DNA from: Pseudomonas oryzagri
Lineage (GTDB): Bacteria; Pseudomonadota; Gammaproteobacteria; Pseudomonadales; Pseudomonadaceae
DNA: 64,000 nt
Direction: 5' to 3'
Assembly: GCF_020831405.1 (NCBI RefSeq)
Contig: NZ_JAJHPU010000045.1
Location: 52,530 to 116,529 of the forward strand
Shown: piece after piece, positions 26,410 to 34,211 of the stretch
How positions within the stretch are numbered: position 1 is the first letter of the stretch
Layout of the letters: each line of letters starts with the position of its first letter
The notes under the pieces: model-generated
The model's input: only the letters and a program-made list of their open reading frames with translations
Database searches by the model: none
What the model was told of the DNA's origin: nothing
Program-made: the position numbers and the translations under genes

Positions 26410-29037
26410 ATGGAAAGATATCTGGACTTCGTGGAGCGCAACGCCCGCGGCATCATCCTGCTGCTGCTGGCGATCACCGCGTACTTCACCTACGTGCTCG
26501 GTTCGCTGACCTCCGACACCAACCCCTACTTGCTCAAGGAGTCGCATCCGGCGCGCAAGACCATCATCGACCTGCAGGGCGAGTTCACCGGCACCTTCGA
26601 CTCGGTGATGCTCGCCCTGCACAACCCCGATGGCGTGTTCAACAAAGAGTCCCTCAACGCGCTGTATTCGATGTCGCAGTCGGCGCGGCGCATCATCCTC
26701 ACCAATGAGGACGACGGCCGCGAGCTGCAGCGCCTCGCCGCCCTGCATGCCGACGACGCCGAGGCCGGCAGGCTGGCCGCGGACATCCTCAAGGACGGCT
26801 TCACCCAGAACGACTACCAGCAGGCCAAGGCGCTGCGCGACCATGCCGCCAGTCGCCACTGGTCCGCGCGCGAGCAGCAGTTCCTGACCTTCCTGGCCGA
26901 GCGGATCAACCCGATCCGCGAGATGGCCTCGATGGGCGATCTGGAGAACATCGTGCTCGCCAACGGCGGGGAGCTGCTGATTCACAAGACCCTGCGCGCC
27001 TACGACATGGACCCGGCCGAGGTCGAGGCGGAAATCATGGGCAACGAGCTGATGCTCGATGGCGTGGTTTCGCGCGACAAGACCGCGGCCCTGCTGGTCG
27101 CCGAGCTGGGTACCAAGCAGGACGACGCCCAGGCGCAGTTGCGCGCCTACGGGATCTTCCGGCAGATCGTCGCCGACTATCAGGCCCAGCATCCGCAGTT
27201 CAAGGACGAAGTCTTCATCGCCGGCATGCCGATCTTCATCGCCGCGCAGCAGGAGATCATCGATCACGACCTGGCCCTGCTGTTCCCGATCGTCTTCCTG
27301 CTGGTCACCTCGCTGCTGCTGTTCTTCTTCCGCCGCCCGCTCGGCCTCCTGCTGCCGCTGTTCAACATCCTGTTCTGCACGATCTGGACGCTGGGGCTGA
27401 TGGCGCTGTTCGAGGTGCCGGTCGACCTGCTGACCAGCGTCCTGCCGGTGTTCCTGTTCACCATCTGCTGCTCGGACGCGATCCACATCATGTCCGAGTA
27501 CTACGAGCAGAAGCGCTCCGGCAAGAGCAACCGCGAGGCCAACCGGGAAACCATGCGCCTGATGGTGACCCCGGTGGTGCTCACCACGGTGACCACCATC
27601 GCCACCTTCCTGATCTCGACCACCACCAACATCGTCAGCATCCGCAACTTCGGCATCTTCATGTCGATCGGCCTGACCGCGGCGCTGATCATTTCCCTGC
27701 TGCTGATTCCCGCGTGGATTTCGCTGTGGGGGCGCGACGAGAAGGTGCAGGCCAAGGAACACAAGGAGTCGCTGCTCTCCCTCTGGCTGGTGCGCGCCTG
27801 CGCCCGCCTGGTCGCCCGGCGCCGGGTGGCGCTGCTGGTGACGCTGCCGGTGATGGCGCTGCTGAGCGTGCTGACCTTCTTCGTCGATATCGAGGATTCG
27901 GGGATCGCCTACTTCAAGGCCGACAGCCCGGTACGGGTCTCCGACCAGTTCATCAACGCCCACGTCGCCGGCACCGCGCCGGGCTGGATCGCCATCGACA
28001 GCAAGGTGCCGAGGGGCGTGCTGACCACCGACGTGGTGCAGTTCATCGACAAGCTCGACCGCTTCCTGCGCGAGCAACCGGAAATCAGCTACGGCTATTC
28101 GCTGGCGACCTACATCAAGCGGATGAACCTGGTGCTCAACGACATGGACCCGGCCTACCTGCGCGTGCCCGAGGCGCGCGAGCAGGTGCGCTCCGTGGAC
28201 GAGGAGGGCAGGGAGGAAATCTTCGAGGTGGAGGGCAACGCGCTGATCGACCAGCACGTGATGCTGTTCGAGAACGGCGGCGGCTCGGACCTGACCAACG
28301 TGCTGAACGCCGACTACTCCAAGGCCATCACCCTGTACACCATGACCACCTCGGTGGCCGGCGACTACCAGAGCCTGCTCGATCGCCTGGATGCCTGGCT
28401 GGCGGTGAACAAGCCGGCGAATCTGGAGATCACCCACGCCGGCACGCCGGTGATCTGGACCGGCGTGCTGCAGGAAATCACCCGCGGCCAGGTGCTGAGC
28501 TTCACCCTGGCCACCCTGGTGGTGACCCTGATGATGATGTTCTGGCTGCAGTCGGTGCGTCTGGGCATCCTCGGCATGCTGACCCTGCTGGCCACGTCGG
28601 CGACCCTGTACGGCTGCATGTTCCTGCTGGATATCGAGCTGAACATCGGCACCGCGCTGGTCACCTTCCTGGTCGTGGGGGTGGTCGACTACGCCGTGCA
28701 CCTGCTGTCGAGGATCAAGATCTTCGTCCTCCAGGGCATGCCGATCGACGATGCGCTGCTGCAGGCGATGGCCAGCGTGGGGCGCTCGACCATCGTCAAC
28801 GTGACCATCTTCTCGGTCGGCTTCCTGGCCCTGCTGTTCTCCGACTTCAAGCCGGTCGTCGATCTGGGCATGCTGGTCGCCCTCGCCCTGTTCACCAGCG
28901 GGGTGATGACCATCCTGGTGGTGACGCTGGTCGCTCCCTGGTTCTTCGCGCCCCTGGCGAAGCAGGCGCAGGCGGAGCGCGTGGTGTGTGCAGTCATCGA
29001 TAACCGTCGTCATCGCGAAGCGGAGGTGCCCGCCTAG
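26410..29037 (+). CDS. RND/MMPL-family transporter of the biosynthetic cluster
   Basis: Inner-membrane exporter of 875 aa, MMPL/COG1033 type. The first membrane helix is ILLLLAITAYFTYVLG (16-31); a periplasmic loop follows, then a block of five helices (~285-440), a second half with its own loop, and a last block (~685-860). Charged transport motifs are visible in the duplicated membrane halves (for example CCSDAIHIMSEYYEQ and VVGVVDYAVHLLSR). It is the last gene of the cluster, and its TAG stop lies inside the target duplication of the IS element that follows. It probably energises export of the cluster product, with the LolA-like and outer-membrane proteins upstream. Confidence 0.87.
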   Translation: MERYLDFVERNARGIILLLLAITAYFTYVLGSLTSDTNPYLLKESHPARKTIIDLQGEFTGTFDSVMLALHNPDGVFNKESLNALYSMSQSARRIILTNEDDGRELQRLAALHADDAEAGRLAADILKDGFTQNDYQQAKALRDHAASRHWSAREQQFLTFLAERINPIREMASMGDLENIVLANGGELLIHKTLRAYDMDPAEVEAEIMGNELMLDGVVSRDKTAALLVAELGTKQDDAQAQLRAYGIFRQIVADYQAQHPQFKDEVFIAGMPIFIAAQQEIIDHDLALLFPIVFLLVTSLLLFFFRRPLGLLLPLFNILFCTIWTLGLMALFEVPVDLLTSVLPVFLFTICCSDAIHIMSEYYEQKRSGKSNREANRETMRLMVTPVVLTTVTTIATFLISTTTNIVSIRNFGIFMSIGLTAALIISLLLIPAWISLWGRDEKVQAKEHKESLLSLWLVRACARLVARRRVALLVTLPVMALLSVLTFFVDIEDSGIAYFKADSPVRVSDQFINAHVAGTAPGWIAIDSKVPRGVLTTDVVQFIDKLDRFLREQPEISYGYSLATYIKRMNLVLNDMDPAYLRVPEAREQVRSVDEEGREEIFEVEGNALIDQHVMLFENGGGSDLTNVLNADYSKAITLYTMTTSVAGDYQSLLDRLDAWLAVNKPANLEITHAGTPVIWTGVLQEITRGQVLSFTLATLVVTLMMMFWLQSVRLGILGMLTLLATSATLYGCMFLLDIELNIGTALVTFLVVGVVDYAVHLLSRIKIFVLQGMPIDDALLQAMASVGRSTIVNVTIFSVGFLALLFSDFKPVVDLGMLVALALFTSGVMTILVVTLVAPWFFAPLAKQAQAERVVCAVIDNRRHREAEVPA

Positions 29038-29057
29038 GTGTGATCTCTCAGTAGGTT

Positions 29058-29126
29058 GTTCATCCGGGGCATTCCCGGAATTCTGGAAGCGCGACCCACA
29101 CAGCCTTCCAGGAGCCCCGGATGAAC
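29058..29126 (+). promoter_or_regulatory. Hairpin burying the transposase ribosome site and start codon
   Basis: A 13-bp perfect inverted repeat GTTCATCCGGGGC (29058-29070) / GCCCCGGATGAAC (29114-29126) contains the transposase ATG. An inner pair CTGGAAG (29083-29089) / CTTCCAG (29105-29111) covers part of the AGGAG site. RNA entering from outside the element would fold this and block translation, a known IS safeguard; transcripts from an internal promoter would lack the left arm. Confidence 0.6.
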
Positions 29127-30068
29127 CTGCATAAACATGCCCGTCTTACCCCGCGCGGTCGAGCCCTTCTAGTTCAACGCATGCTCAACGGCCTGCGGGT
29201 CGAGGACGCGGCGCAGGCCGCTGGGGTGAGTGTCCGCACGGCCTACAAGTGGCTCCGGCGCTTTCGTGAGGAGGGCGAAGCGGGCTTGATGGATCGTTCT
29301 TCACGCCCGCACGCCTGTCCGCATGCCACGCAGGGCAGCATGATCGAGCAATTGATCGAGCTGCGCCGGTTGCGCAAGACCTACCGACAGATCGCCCAGA
29401 TGCTGGGACTGGCCGTCAGCACGGTCGCTCGCCACCTCAAGCGCGCAGGGCTTCATCGGTTGGCCGAGCTGGAGCCGGCCCCGGCGGTGGAGCGCTACGA
29501 GTACGCCAATCCCGGCGACCTCCTGCATCTGGACATCAAGAAGCTCGGCCGCTTCTGGAAGCCCGGACATCGGGTCACCGGCGATCGTCAGCAAAACTCC
29601 GGCGGTGCAGGCTGGGAGTTTGTCCACGTCGCCATCGACGATGCCTCCCGGCTGGCCTTCACCAGCCTGCATTCGGACGAGCGTGGCACCAGCGCTTGCC
29701 GGGCCCTGCTTCAGGCCTTGCGCTACTACCGCGGGCTGGGCATCCGCTTCCGGCGGGTCATGACCGACAATGGCTCCTGCTATCGGTCCAGAGCGTTCCG
29801 GCGCTTATGCCGCCGCCTGGGGCTGCGGCATGTCCGCACGAAGCCCTATACGCCTCGCACCAACGGCAAGGCCGAGCGCTTTATCCAGACGAGCTTGCGC
29901 GAGTGGGCCTACGCCCGCCGCTATGAAAGCTCCGAGCAGCGAGCGGCCCACTTGCCTGCCTGGCTGCATCACTACAACTGGCACAGGCCGCATGCCAGTC
30001 TCGGCTACTACCCGCCGATCAGCCGCGTTGCACTTTCGCTGAACAACGTACTGGGTTTACACACCTAG
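29121..30068 (+). CDS. IS481-family transposase (DDE)
   Basis: Full-length transposase of 315 aa. N-terminal helix-turn-helix (DAAQAAGVSVRTAYKWLRRF, ~29-48), a second HTH (YRQIAQMLGLAVSTVARHL, ~88-106), then an RNase-H-like rve domain. Acidic triad: Asp138 (LHLDIKK), Asp216 (MTDNGS) and Glu252 (NGKAERF), the last two 35 residues apart. It starts with an AGGAG site and ends at TAG in the right-hand CCTAGG flank, outside the element. No frameshift or internal stop, so it may be active. Confidence 0.92.
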   Translation: MNLHKHARLTPRGRALLVQRMLNGLRVEDAAQAAGVSVRTAYKWLRRFREEGEAGLMDRSSRPHACPHATQGSMIEQLIELRRLRKTYRQIAQMLGLAVSTVARHLKRAGLHRLAELEPAPAVERYEYANPGDLLHLDIKKLGRFWKPGHRVTGDRQQNSGGAGWEFVHVAIDDASRLAFTSLHSDERGTSACRALLQALRYYRGLGIRFRRVMTDNGSCYRSRAFRRLCRRLGLRHVRTKPYTPRTNGKAERFIQTSLREWAYARRYESSEQRAAHLPAWLHHYNWHRPHASLGYYPPISRVALSLNNVLGLHT

Positions 30069-30085
30069 GGCGCCGCGGGCGAAAG

Positions 30086-30125
30086 GCCTTGCAAGCCGCC
30101 GGCGCGGGCCGGCGGCTTGCAAGGC
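30086..30125 (+). terminator. Perfect 18-bp hairpin behind the IS element
   Basis: Arms 30086-30103 and 30108-30125 are perfectly complementary around a GCGG loop, core CTTGCAAGCCGCCGGC. No T run follows. Before the IS arrived this hairpin lay about 20 bp after the RND stop, so it was probably the 3' end structure of the biosynthetic operon. Confidence 0.6.
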
Positions 30126-30193
30126 GGCGCGAATCCTGCGAAAAACCCGCCCCCGGGCAGCCACCTGCGGCTACCCCCGAGCGAGAGCAGACG

Positions 30194-30535
30194 ATGAGCA
30201 GCGAATTGCAGATTGAGGACATCCGCCTGGGCGACGGCAAGGCGGTGGTCAAGGGCGCCCTGATCACCACCCAGTACAACGGCTGGCTGGAGGACGGCAC
30301 CCAGTTCGACTCCTCCTGGGACAAGGGCCGGCCCTTCCAGTGCGTGATCGGCACCGGCCGGGTGATCAAGGGCTGGGACCAGGGGCTGATGGGCATGCAG
30401 GTCGGCGGCAAGCGCAAGCTGTTCGTGCCGGCCCATCTGGCCTACGGCGAGCGGCAGATCGGCGCGCACATCAAGCCCAACTCCAACCTGATCTTCGAGA
30501 TCGAACTGCTGGAAGTGCTGACCCGCGACGACTGA
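30194..30535 (+). CDS. FKBP-type peptidyl-prolyl cis-trans isomerase
   Basis: Small single-domain FKBP (113 aa), no signal peptide, so cytoplasmic. Conserved core: YNGWLEDGTQFDSS, GRVIKGWDQGLMGMQVGGKR, VPAHLAYGE and NSNLIFEIELLEV at the end. Catalyses isomerisation of prolyl peptide bonds. It stands alone between the IS element and the catabolic island. The start ATG is at the natural N-terminus of the FKBP fold; the frame is open upstream without similarity. Confidence 0.92.
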   Translation: MSSELQIEDIRLGDGKAVVKGALITTQYNGWLEDGTQFDSSWDKGRPFQCVIGTGRVIKGWDQGLMGMQVGGKRKLFVPAHLAYGERQIGAHIKPNSNLIFEIELLEVLTRDD

Positions 30536-30674
30536 GGGCGAGTCGCCCGGCCACCGGCGCGCCGCGCAGCCACCGGCCCTGGCGGCGCCGGTCAGCGCGG
30601 CAGCACCTGGCGGACCACGCAAAAACTGACGCAAGTCAATTCCGCCCGCGATCCGGCGGGAAATCCCCGCGATT

Positions 30675-30738
30675 AGTCATGAAATGAAAAGACCCTGTCG
30701 CCGAATGAAAGGTCGGCGGCAGGGCGCATCCATAAATT
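30675..30738 (+). promoter_or_regulatory. AraC-type operator and promoter A (before TauD copy 1)
   Basis: Two direct repeats, GTCATGAAATGAAAA (from 30676) and GTCGCCGAATGAAAG (from 30697), start 21 bp apart. A TAAATT -10 box (30733-30738) lies 21 bp after the second ATGAAAG, which replaces a normal -35. Three other promoters in the window share this spacing exactly. Predicted activator: the AraC-family protein encoded at 45019-46032. Confidence 0.7.
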
Positions 30739-30834
30739 TCTCCTCACGGCCTGCCCGGCGATTCGCCCGCCGGCGGCCCGCACGGTCGGCGCAACGCCCG
30801 GCCGCATGCCCTTCGCCATGAGGAGAACAACAAG

Positions 30835-31683
30835 ATGCGCGTAGAACAACTCACCTGCAGTGTCGGCGCCGAACTGGTCGGCGTGAACCTCGCCGACGCC
30901 GTCCGCGACGACGGCCTGTTCGACGAGATCAAGGCGCTGCTGCTGCAGCACAAGGTCCTGTTCCTGCGCGATCAGGACATTTCCCGTCCGGATCACGTGG
31001 CCTTCGCCCGTCGCTTCGGCACGCTGGAAGACCACCCGATGGCGCCGACCCACCCGGAAGCGCCGGGCCTGGTGCAGATCTACAAGCGTCCCGACCAGCC
31101 GATCGATCGCTACGAGAACGCCTGGCACACCGACGGCACCTGGCGCGAGACCCCGGCCATGGGCTGCGTGCTGCGCTGCGTGGAGTGCCCGCCGGTGGGC
31201 GGCGACACCATGTGGGCCAACATGGCGCTGGCCTACGAGAAGCTGCCGCAGGCGATCAAGCAGCAGATCGAGGACCTGCGCGCCAACCACAGCTTCGAGT
31301 CCTCCTTCGCCGCCGCCATGCCGCTGGAAAAGCGCCTGGCGATGAAGGCCCAGTATCCGGACGCCGAGCACCCGGTGGTGCGCACCCATCCGGAAACCGG
31401 CGAGAAGATCCTCTTCGTCAACGCCTTCACCACCCACTTCACCAACTTCCACACCAAGGAGCGCGTGCGCTTCGGCCAGGACTACAACATGGGCGCCGCC
31501 GAGCTGCTGCGCTACCTGGTCAGCCAGGCGTACGTCCCCGAGTACCAGGTGCGCTGGCGCTGGAAGCCCAACAGCATCGCCATCTGGGACAACCGCAGCA
31601 CCCAGCACTACGCGGTCATGGACTACCCGGCCTGCCATCGCAAGATGGAGCGCGCGGCCATAGTAGGCGACAAGCCCTTCTGA
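30835..31683 (+). CDS. TauD/TfdA-family Fe(II)/2-oxoglutarate dioxygenase (copy 1)
   Basis: Non-haem iron dioxygenase (282 aa). Iron ligands His98 and Asp100 (WHTDGTW) and His258 (NRSTQHYAV); 2-oxoglutarate-binding Arg269. The C-terminal run YQVRWRWKPNSIAIWDN and GDKPF ending closely resemble E. coli TauD, but substrate specificity in this family (taurine, alkyl sulfates, phenoxyacetates, betaines) cannot be read from these motifs. A GAGGAG site precedes the ATG, about 96 bp after the -10 box of operator A. It is followed by a BKACE gene; a paralogous TauD-BKACE pair lies 3 kb downstream. Confidence 0.88.
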   Translation: MRVEQLTCSVGAELVGVNLADAVRDDGLFDEIKALLLQHKVLFLRDQDISRPDHVAFARRFGTLEDHPMAPTHPEAPGLVQIYKRPDQPIDRYENAWHTDGTWRETPAMGCVLRCVECPPVGGDTMWANMALAYEKLPQAIKQQIEDLRANHSFESSFAAAMPLEKRLAMKAQYPDAEHPVVRTHPETGEKILFVNAFTTHFTNFHTKERVRFGQDYNMGAAELLRYLVSQAYVPEYQVRWRWKPNSIAIWDNRSTQHYAVMDYPACHRKMERAAIVGDKPF

Positions 31684-31702
31684 TCCTCCCGGAGCCAGCC
31701 CC

Positions 31703-31820
31703 CGATCTGCTGCGCGTCGGCCATGCGGCGTTGAAATCGGTTTCGGAATGCTCATTTGCAGCGAGCAAACTCCGCTTCCTCAACCGATTTCGCCTTGCCT
31801 GGCTCTAGCTCGCGAGATCG
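31703..31820. repeat. Structured intergenic element (nested imperfect palindrome)
   Basis: Between TauD 1 and BKACE 1. Outer arms CGATCT (31703-31708) / AGATCG (31815-31820), inner arms GAAATCGGTT (31733-31742) / AACCGATTTC (31782-31791), and TGCTC/GAGCA at the tip. The layout resembles dispersed palindromic elements in pseudomonad intergenic DNA; copy number elsewhere cannot be seen here. Confidence 0.45.
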
Positions 31821-31875
31821 TGGGCAGGCTCCTCAGCACACCACGCACAACCCCAACCAATTCTAGGAACACGCC

Positions 31876-32934
31876 ATGAACTTCATCGATGGGTCCCTGT
31901 TCGTCGAGAACATGCAGAAACTGGTCATCACCGCCGCCCCCTACGGCCCGGAATGGCAGCCGTCCGACTTCCCGGAGGACATCCCGGTCTCGCTCGACGC
32001 CCAGATCCAGAAGGCCGTCGACTGCTACAACGCCGGCGCCACCGTGCTCCACGTGCATGGTCGCGAAGCCGATGGCAAGGGCTCCAAGCGCCTGTCCTTC
32101 ACCAACCAGCTGGTCGCCGGCATCCGCGAAGCCTGCCCGGACATGATCCTGCAGATCGGCGGCTCGATCTCCTTCGCCCCGGAAAACGACGGCGACGTCG
32201 CCAAGTGGCTGTCCGACGACACCCGCCACATGCTGGCCGAGATCAAGCCGACGCCGGACCAGGTGACCATCGCCATCAACACCAACCAGATGAACGTGGT
32301 CGAGCAGATGTGCGCCGCCGACGTGCGCGGCACCTCGCTGGATGTCGGTACCCCCGGCTACGCCGCCTACCGCGAGATGACCATCCCGGCCGGCCCCGAG
32401 TGGGTCGAGGAGCACATCAAGCGTTTGTCCGCCAACAAGATCCAGACCCACTTCCAGCTGGCCAACATCGCCCAGCTGGAAACCGTCGAGCGCATGATGC
32501 GCCGCGGCGTCTGCAACGTGCCGCTGATCCTCACCTGGGTGGCCATCGGCGGCGGCTTCGAAGCGCCGAACATCTACAACCTGGCCAACTTCGTGCGCGC
32601 CTGCCCGGACGGCTCGGTGCTGACCCTGGAAACCTCCATGCTCAACACCCTGCCGCTGAACATGATGGCCATGGCCCTGGGCCTGCACGTGCGCTGTGGC
32701 ATCGAGGACAACATCTGGACGCAGAAGCGCGATCGCAAGATGACCACCGTCGAGCAGATCGAGCAGCTGGTGCGCATCTCCCGCGAGTTCGGCCGCGACA
32801 TCGCCAACGGCCAGGAAGCCCGCGAGATCTACAAGATCGGCACCTTCTACAAGGACGCCGACGAGACCCTGGCCAAGAACGGCTTCGCGCCGAACCGCAA
32901 GCCGGGGCAGAAGGGTTTCACCCACTTCGCGTGA
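31876..32934 (+). CDS. BKACE family beta-keto acid cleavage enzyme (DUF849), copy 1
   Basis: TIM-barrel zinc enzyme (352 aa) of the BKACE family, which condenses a beta-keto acid with acetyl-CoA to give acetoacetate and a new acyl-CoA. Start MNFIDGSLFVENMQKLVITAAP is standard. The metal motif reads VLHVHGREADG (His59, His61, Arg63), with Gly at residue 62 where copy 2 has Val. Further family parts are QIGGSISF, the DDTRHM segment and the C-terminal ARE-IYKIG. An AGGA site precedes the ATG. The actual keto acid is unknown; acetoacetate made here could feed the CoA-transferase genes at 39.8-41.1 kb. Confidence 0.88.
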   Translation: MNFIDGSLFVENMQKLVITAAPYGPEWQPSDFPEDIPVSLDAQIQKAVDCYNAGATVLHVHGREADGKGSKRLSFTNQLVAGIREACPDMILQIGGSISFAPENDGDVAKWLSDDTRHMLAEIKPTPDQVTIAINTNQMNVVEQMCAADVRGTSLDVGTPGYAAYREMTIPAGPEWVEEHIKRLSANKIQTHFQLANIAQLETVERMMRRGVCNVPLILTWVAIGGGFEAPNIYNLANFVRACPDGSVLTLETSMLNTLPLNMMAMALGLHVRCGIEDNIWTQKRDRKMTTVEQIEQLVRISREFGRDIANGQEAREIYKIGTFYKDADETLAKNGFAPNRKPGQKGFTHFA

Positions 32935-32942
32935 CGAGTTAG

Positions 32943-33037
32943 ACCGGCCAGTGTCAGGGCGCTGGCCGGTCCTTGCGCCGGCAGGCGCGTCGGGTCCCTT
33001 GGCAGCGGGGACCCGGCGGCGTCTGCCGGCCTTTTTT
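32943..33037 (+). terminator. Double hairpin terminator after BKACE 1
   Basis: First hairpin ACCGGCCAG (32943-32951) / CTGGCCGGT (32962-32970). Second, GCCGGCAG (32977-32984) / CTGCCGGC (33023-33030) enclosing GGGTCCC/GGGACCC, is followed by a six-T run (33032-33037). A good Rho-independent terminator. Confidence 0.85.
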
Positions 33038-33073
33038 CGTCCGGCGGCCGGGCAGGGCGCCAATCGGCAAGCG

Positions 33074-33167
33074 CTGTCATGAAAGGGGCTGTCACGAAAT
33101 GGCTGTCATGAAATGAAAAACGGCTGTCGCCCGATGAGAAGCGCCGCACAGGACAACTCCCTAAATT
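33074..33167 (+). promoter_or_regulatory. AraC-type operator and promoter B (before quinone oxidoreductase operon)
   Basis: Core repeats GTCATGAAATGAAAA (from 33105) and GTCGCCCGATGAGAA (from 33126) are 21 bp apart, and the TAAATT -10 box (33162-33167) lies 21 bp after ATGAGAA, as in promoter A. Two further repeat starts, CTGTCATGAAA (33074) and CTGTCACGAAA (33089), lie just upstream, making a run of four and probably a stronger or cooperative site. Confidence 0.72.
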
Positions 33168-33218
33168 CCCTACTACACGAGCGGTATTGCTCAACAAGAA
33201 TGAATTTGGGAGACAAAC

Positions 33219-34199
33219 ATGGCCAAAGCCGTACGCTTCTATGAAACCGGGGGGCCCGAGGTCCTGCGCTACGAGGACGTCGAGGTGGGTGAACCCGGTC
33301 CCGGTCAGGTCCGCCTGCGCCACGTGGCGGTCGGCCTGAACTACGCCGACACCTACTTCCGCAACGGCACCTATCCGATCCCGCTGCCCAACGGCATGGG
33401 CGTGGAAGCCTCCGGCGTGGTGGAAGCGGTGGGCGAGGGCGTCACCAACGTGGCGGTCGGCGATCGCGTCACCTACACCGGCTTTCTCAACACCCTCGGC
33501 GCCTACTCGACCGAGCGCCTGATTCCGGCCGCGCCGCTGATCAAGCTGCCGGAGACCATCTCCTTCGAGACCGCCGCGGCGATGACCATGCGCGGCCTGA
33601 CCTCCGCCTACCTGATGCGCCGCATCTACGACTTCAAGGCCGGCGACACCGTCCTGCTGCACGCCGCCGCCGGCGGTGTCGGCCTTATCGTCGCGCAGTG
33701 GGCCAAGCTGCTCGGCCTCACCGTGATCGGCACCGTGTCCACCGAGGCCAAGGCGGAAGTCGCCCGCGCCCACGGCTGCGACCACACCATCAACTACAGC
33801 GTTGAGGACGTCGCCAAGCGCGTGCGCGAGCTGACCGACGGCGTCGGCGTCAACGTGGTGTTCGACAGCGTCGGCAAGAACACCTTCATGTCCTCGCTGG
33901 ACTCGCTCAAGCGCCGCGGCCTGCTGGTCTGCGTCGGCACCGCCTCCGGGGCGATCCCGCCCTTCGACCCGGTGCTGCTGGCGATGAAGGGCTCGCTGTA
34001 CATGACCCGTCCGGCGCTGGCCGACTACATCGCCGATCCGGCCGAGAAGGCCGACCTCGCCGGCGAGCTGTTCGACCACGTCGGCAGCGGCCGCATCAAG
34101 ATCGAGATCAACCAGCACTACGCCCTGCAGGACGCTGTGGAAGCCCACCGCGACCTGGAGTCGCGCAAGACCACCGGCTCGTCGATCTTCGTCATCTGA
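33219..34199 (+). CDS. NADPH:quinone oxidoreductase (zinc-independent MDR family)
   Basis: Medium-chain reductase (326 aa) of the QOR type. N-terminal GroES-like part with MGVEASGVVEAVGEGV, then the Rossmann segment LLHAAAGGVGLIVAQWAK (~147-164). Catalytic-zinc Cys/His residues of alcohol dehydrogenases are absent. It probably reduces a quinone, an enone or an enoyl intermediate with NADPH. GGGAG ahead of the ATG. First gene of an operon: 12 bp later comes TauD copy 2, then BKACE copy 2. Physiological substrate unknown. Confidence 0.88.
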   Translation: MAKAVRFYETGGPEVLRYEDVEVGEPGPGQVRLRHVAVGLNYADTYFRNGTYPIPLPNGMGVEASGVVEAVGEGVTNVAVGDRVTYTGFLNTLGAYSTERLIPAAPLIKLPETISFETAAAMTMRGLTSAYLMRRIYDFKAGDTVLLHAAAGGVGLIVAQWAKLLGLTVIGTVSTEAKAEVARAHGCDHTINYSVEDVAKRVRELTDGVGVNVVFDSVGKNTFMSSLDSLKRRGLLVCVGTASGAIPPFDPVLLAMKGSLYMTRPALADYIADPAEKADLAGELFDHVGSGRIKIEINQHYALQDAVEAHRDLESRKTTGSSIFVI

Positions 34200-34211
34200 G
34201 GAGGCCCCGCC

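Larger units (their letters stand above)
29033..30069 (+). mobile_element. IS481-family insertion sequence with 6-bp target duplication
   Basis: The element spans 29039-30063 (1025 bp), flanked by CCTAGG at 29033-29038 and 30064-30069. Terminal inverted repeats of 24 bp (29039-29062 and 30040-30063) agree at about 18 positions: TGTG tips, then CAGTA and GTTGTTCA blocks. CCTAGG fits the NCTAGN target and 6-bp duplication known for IS481. One transposase gene fills most of the element. The left CCTAGG supplies the stop of the RND gene and the right one supplies the transposase stop. It appears intact. Confidence 0.9.

Noticed and set aside
14327..29037. Calling the cluster an aryl polyene pathway
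   Set aside because: KS/CLF-like, KR, ACP, LolA-like and MMPL parts match, but dehydratases, ammonia lyase, acyltransferase and glycosyltransferase are missing and the release enzyme is of a different kind.
29033..29043. CCTAGG as part of the IS inverted repeat
   Set aside because: CCTAGG is its own complement, so it can look like an inverted-repeat extension. The known IS481 NCTAGN 6-bp duplication and the TGTG tips favour a target duplication.
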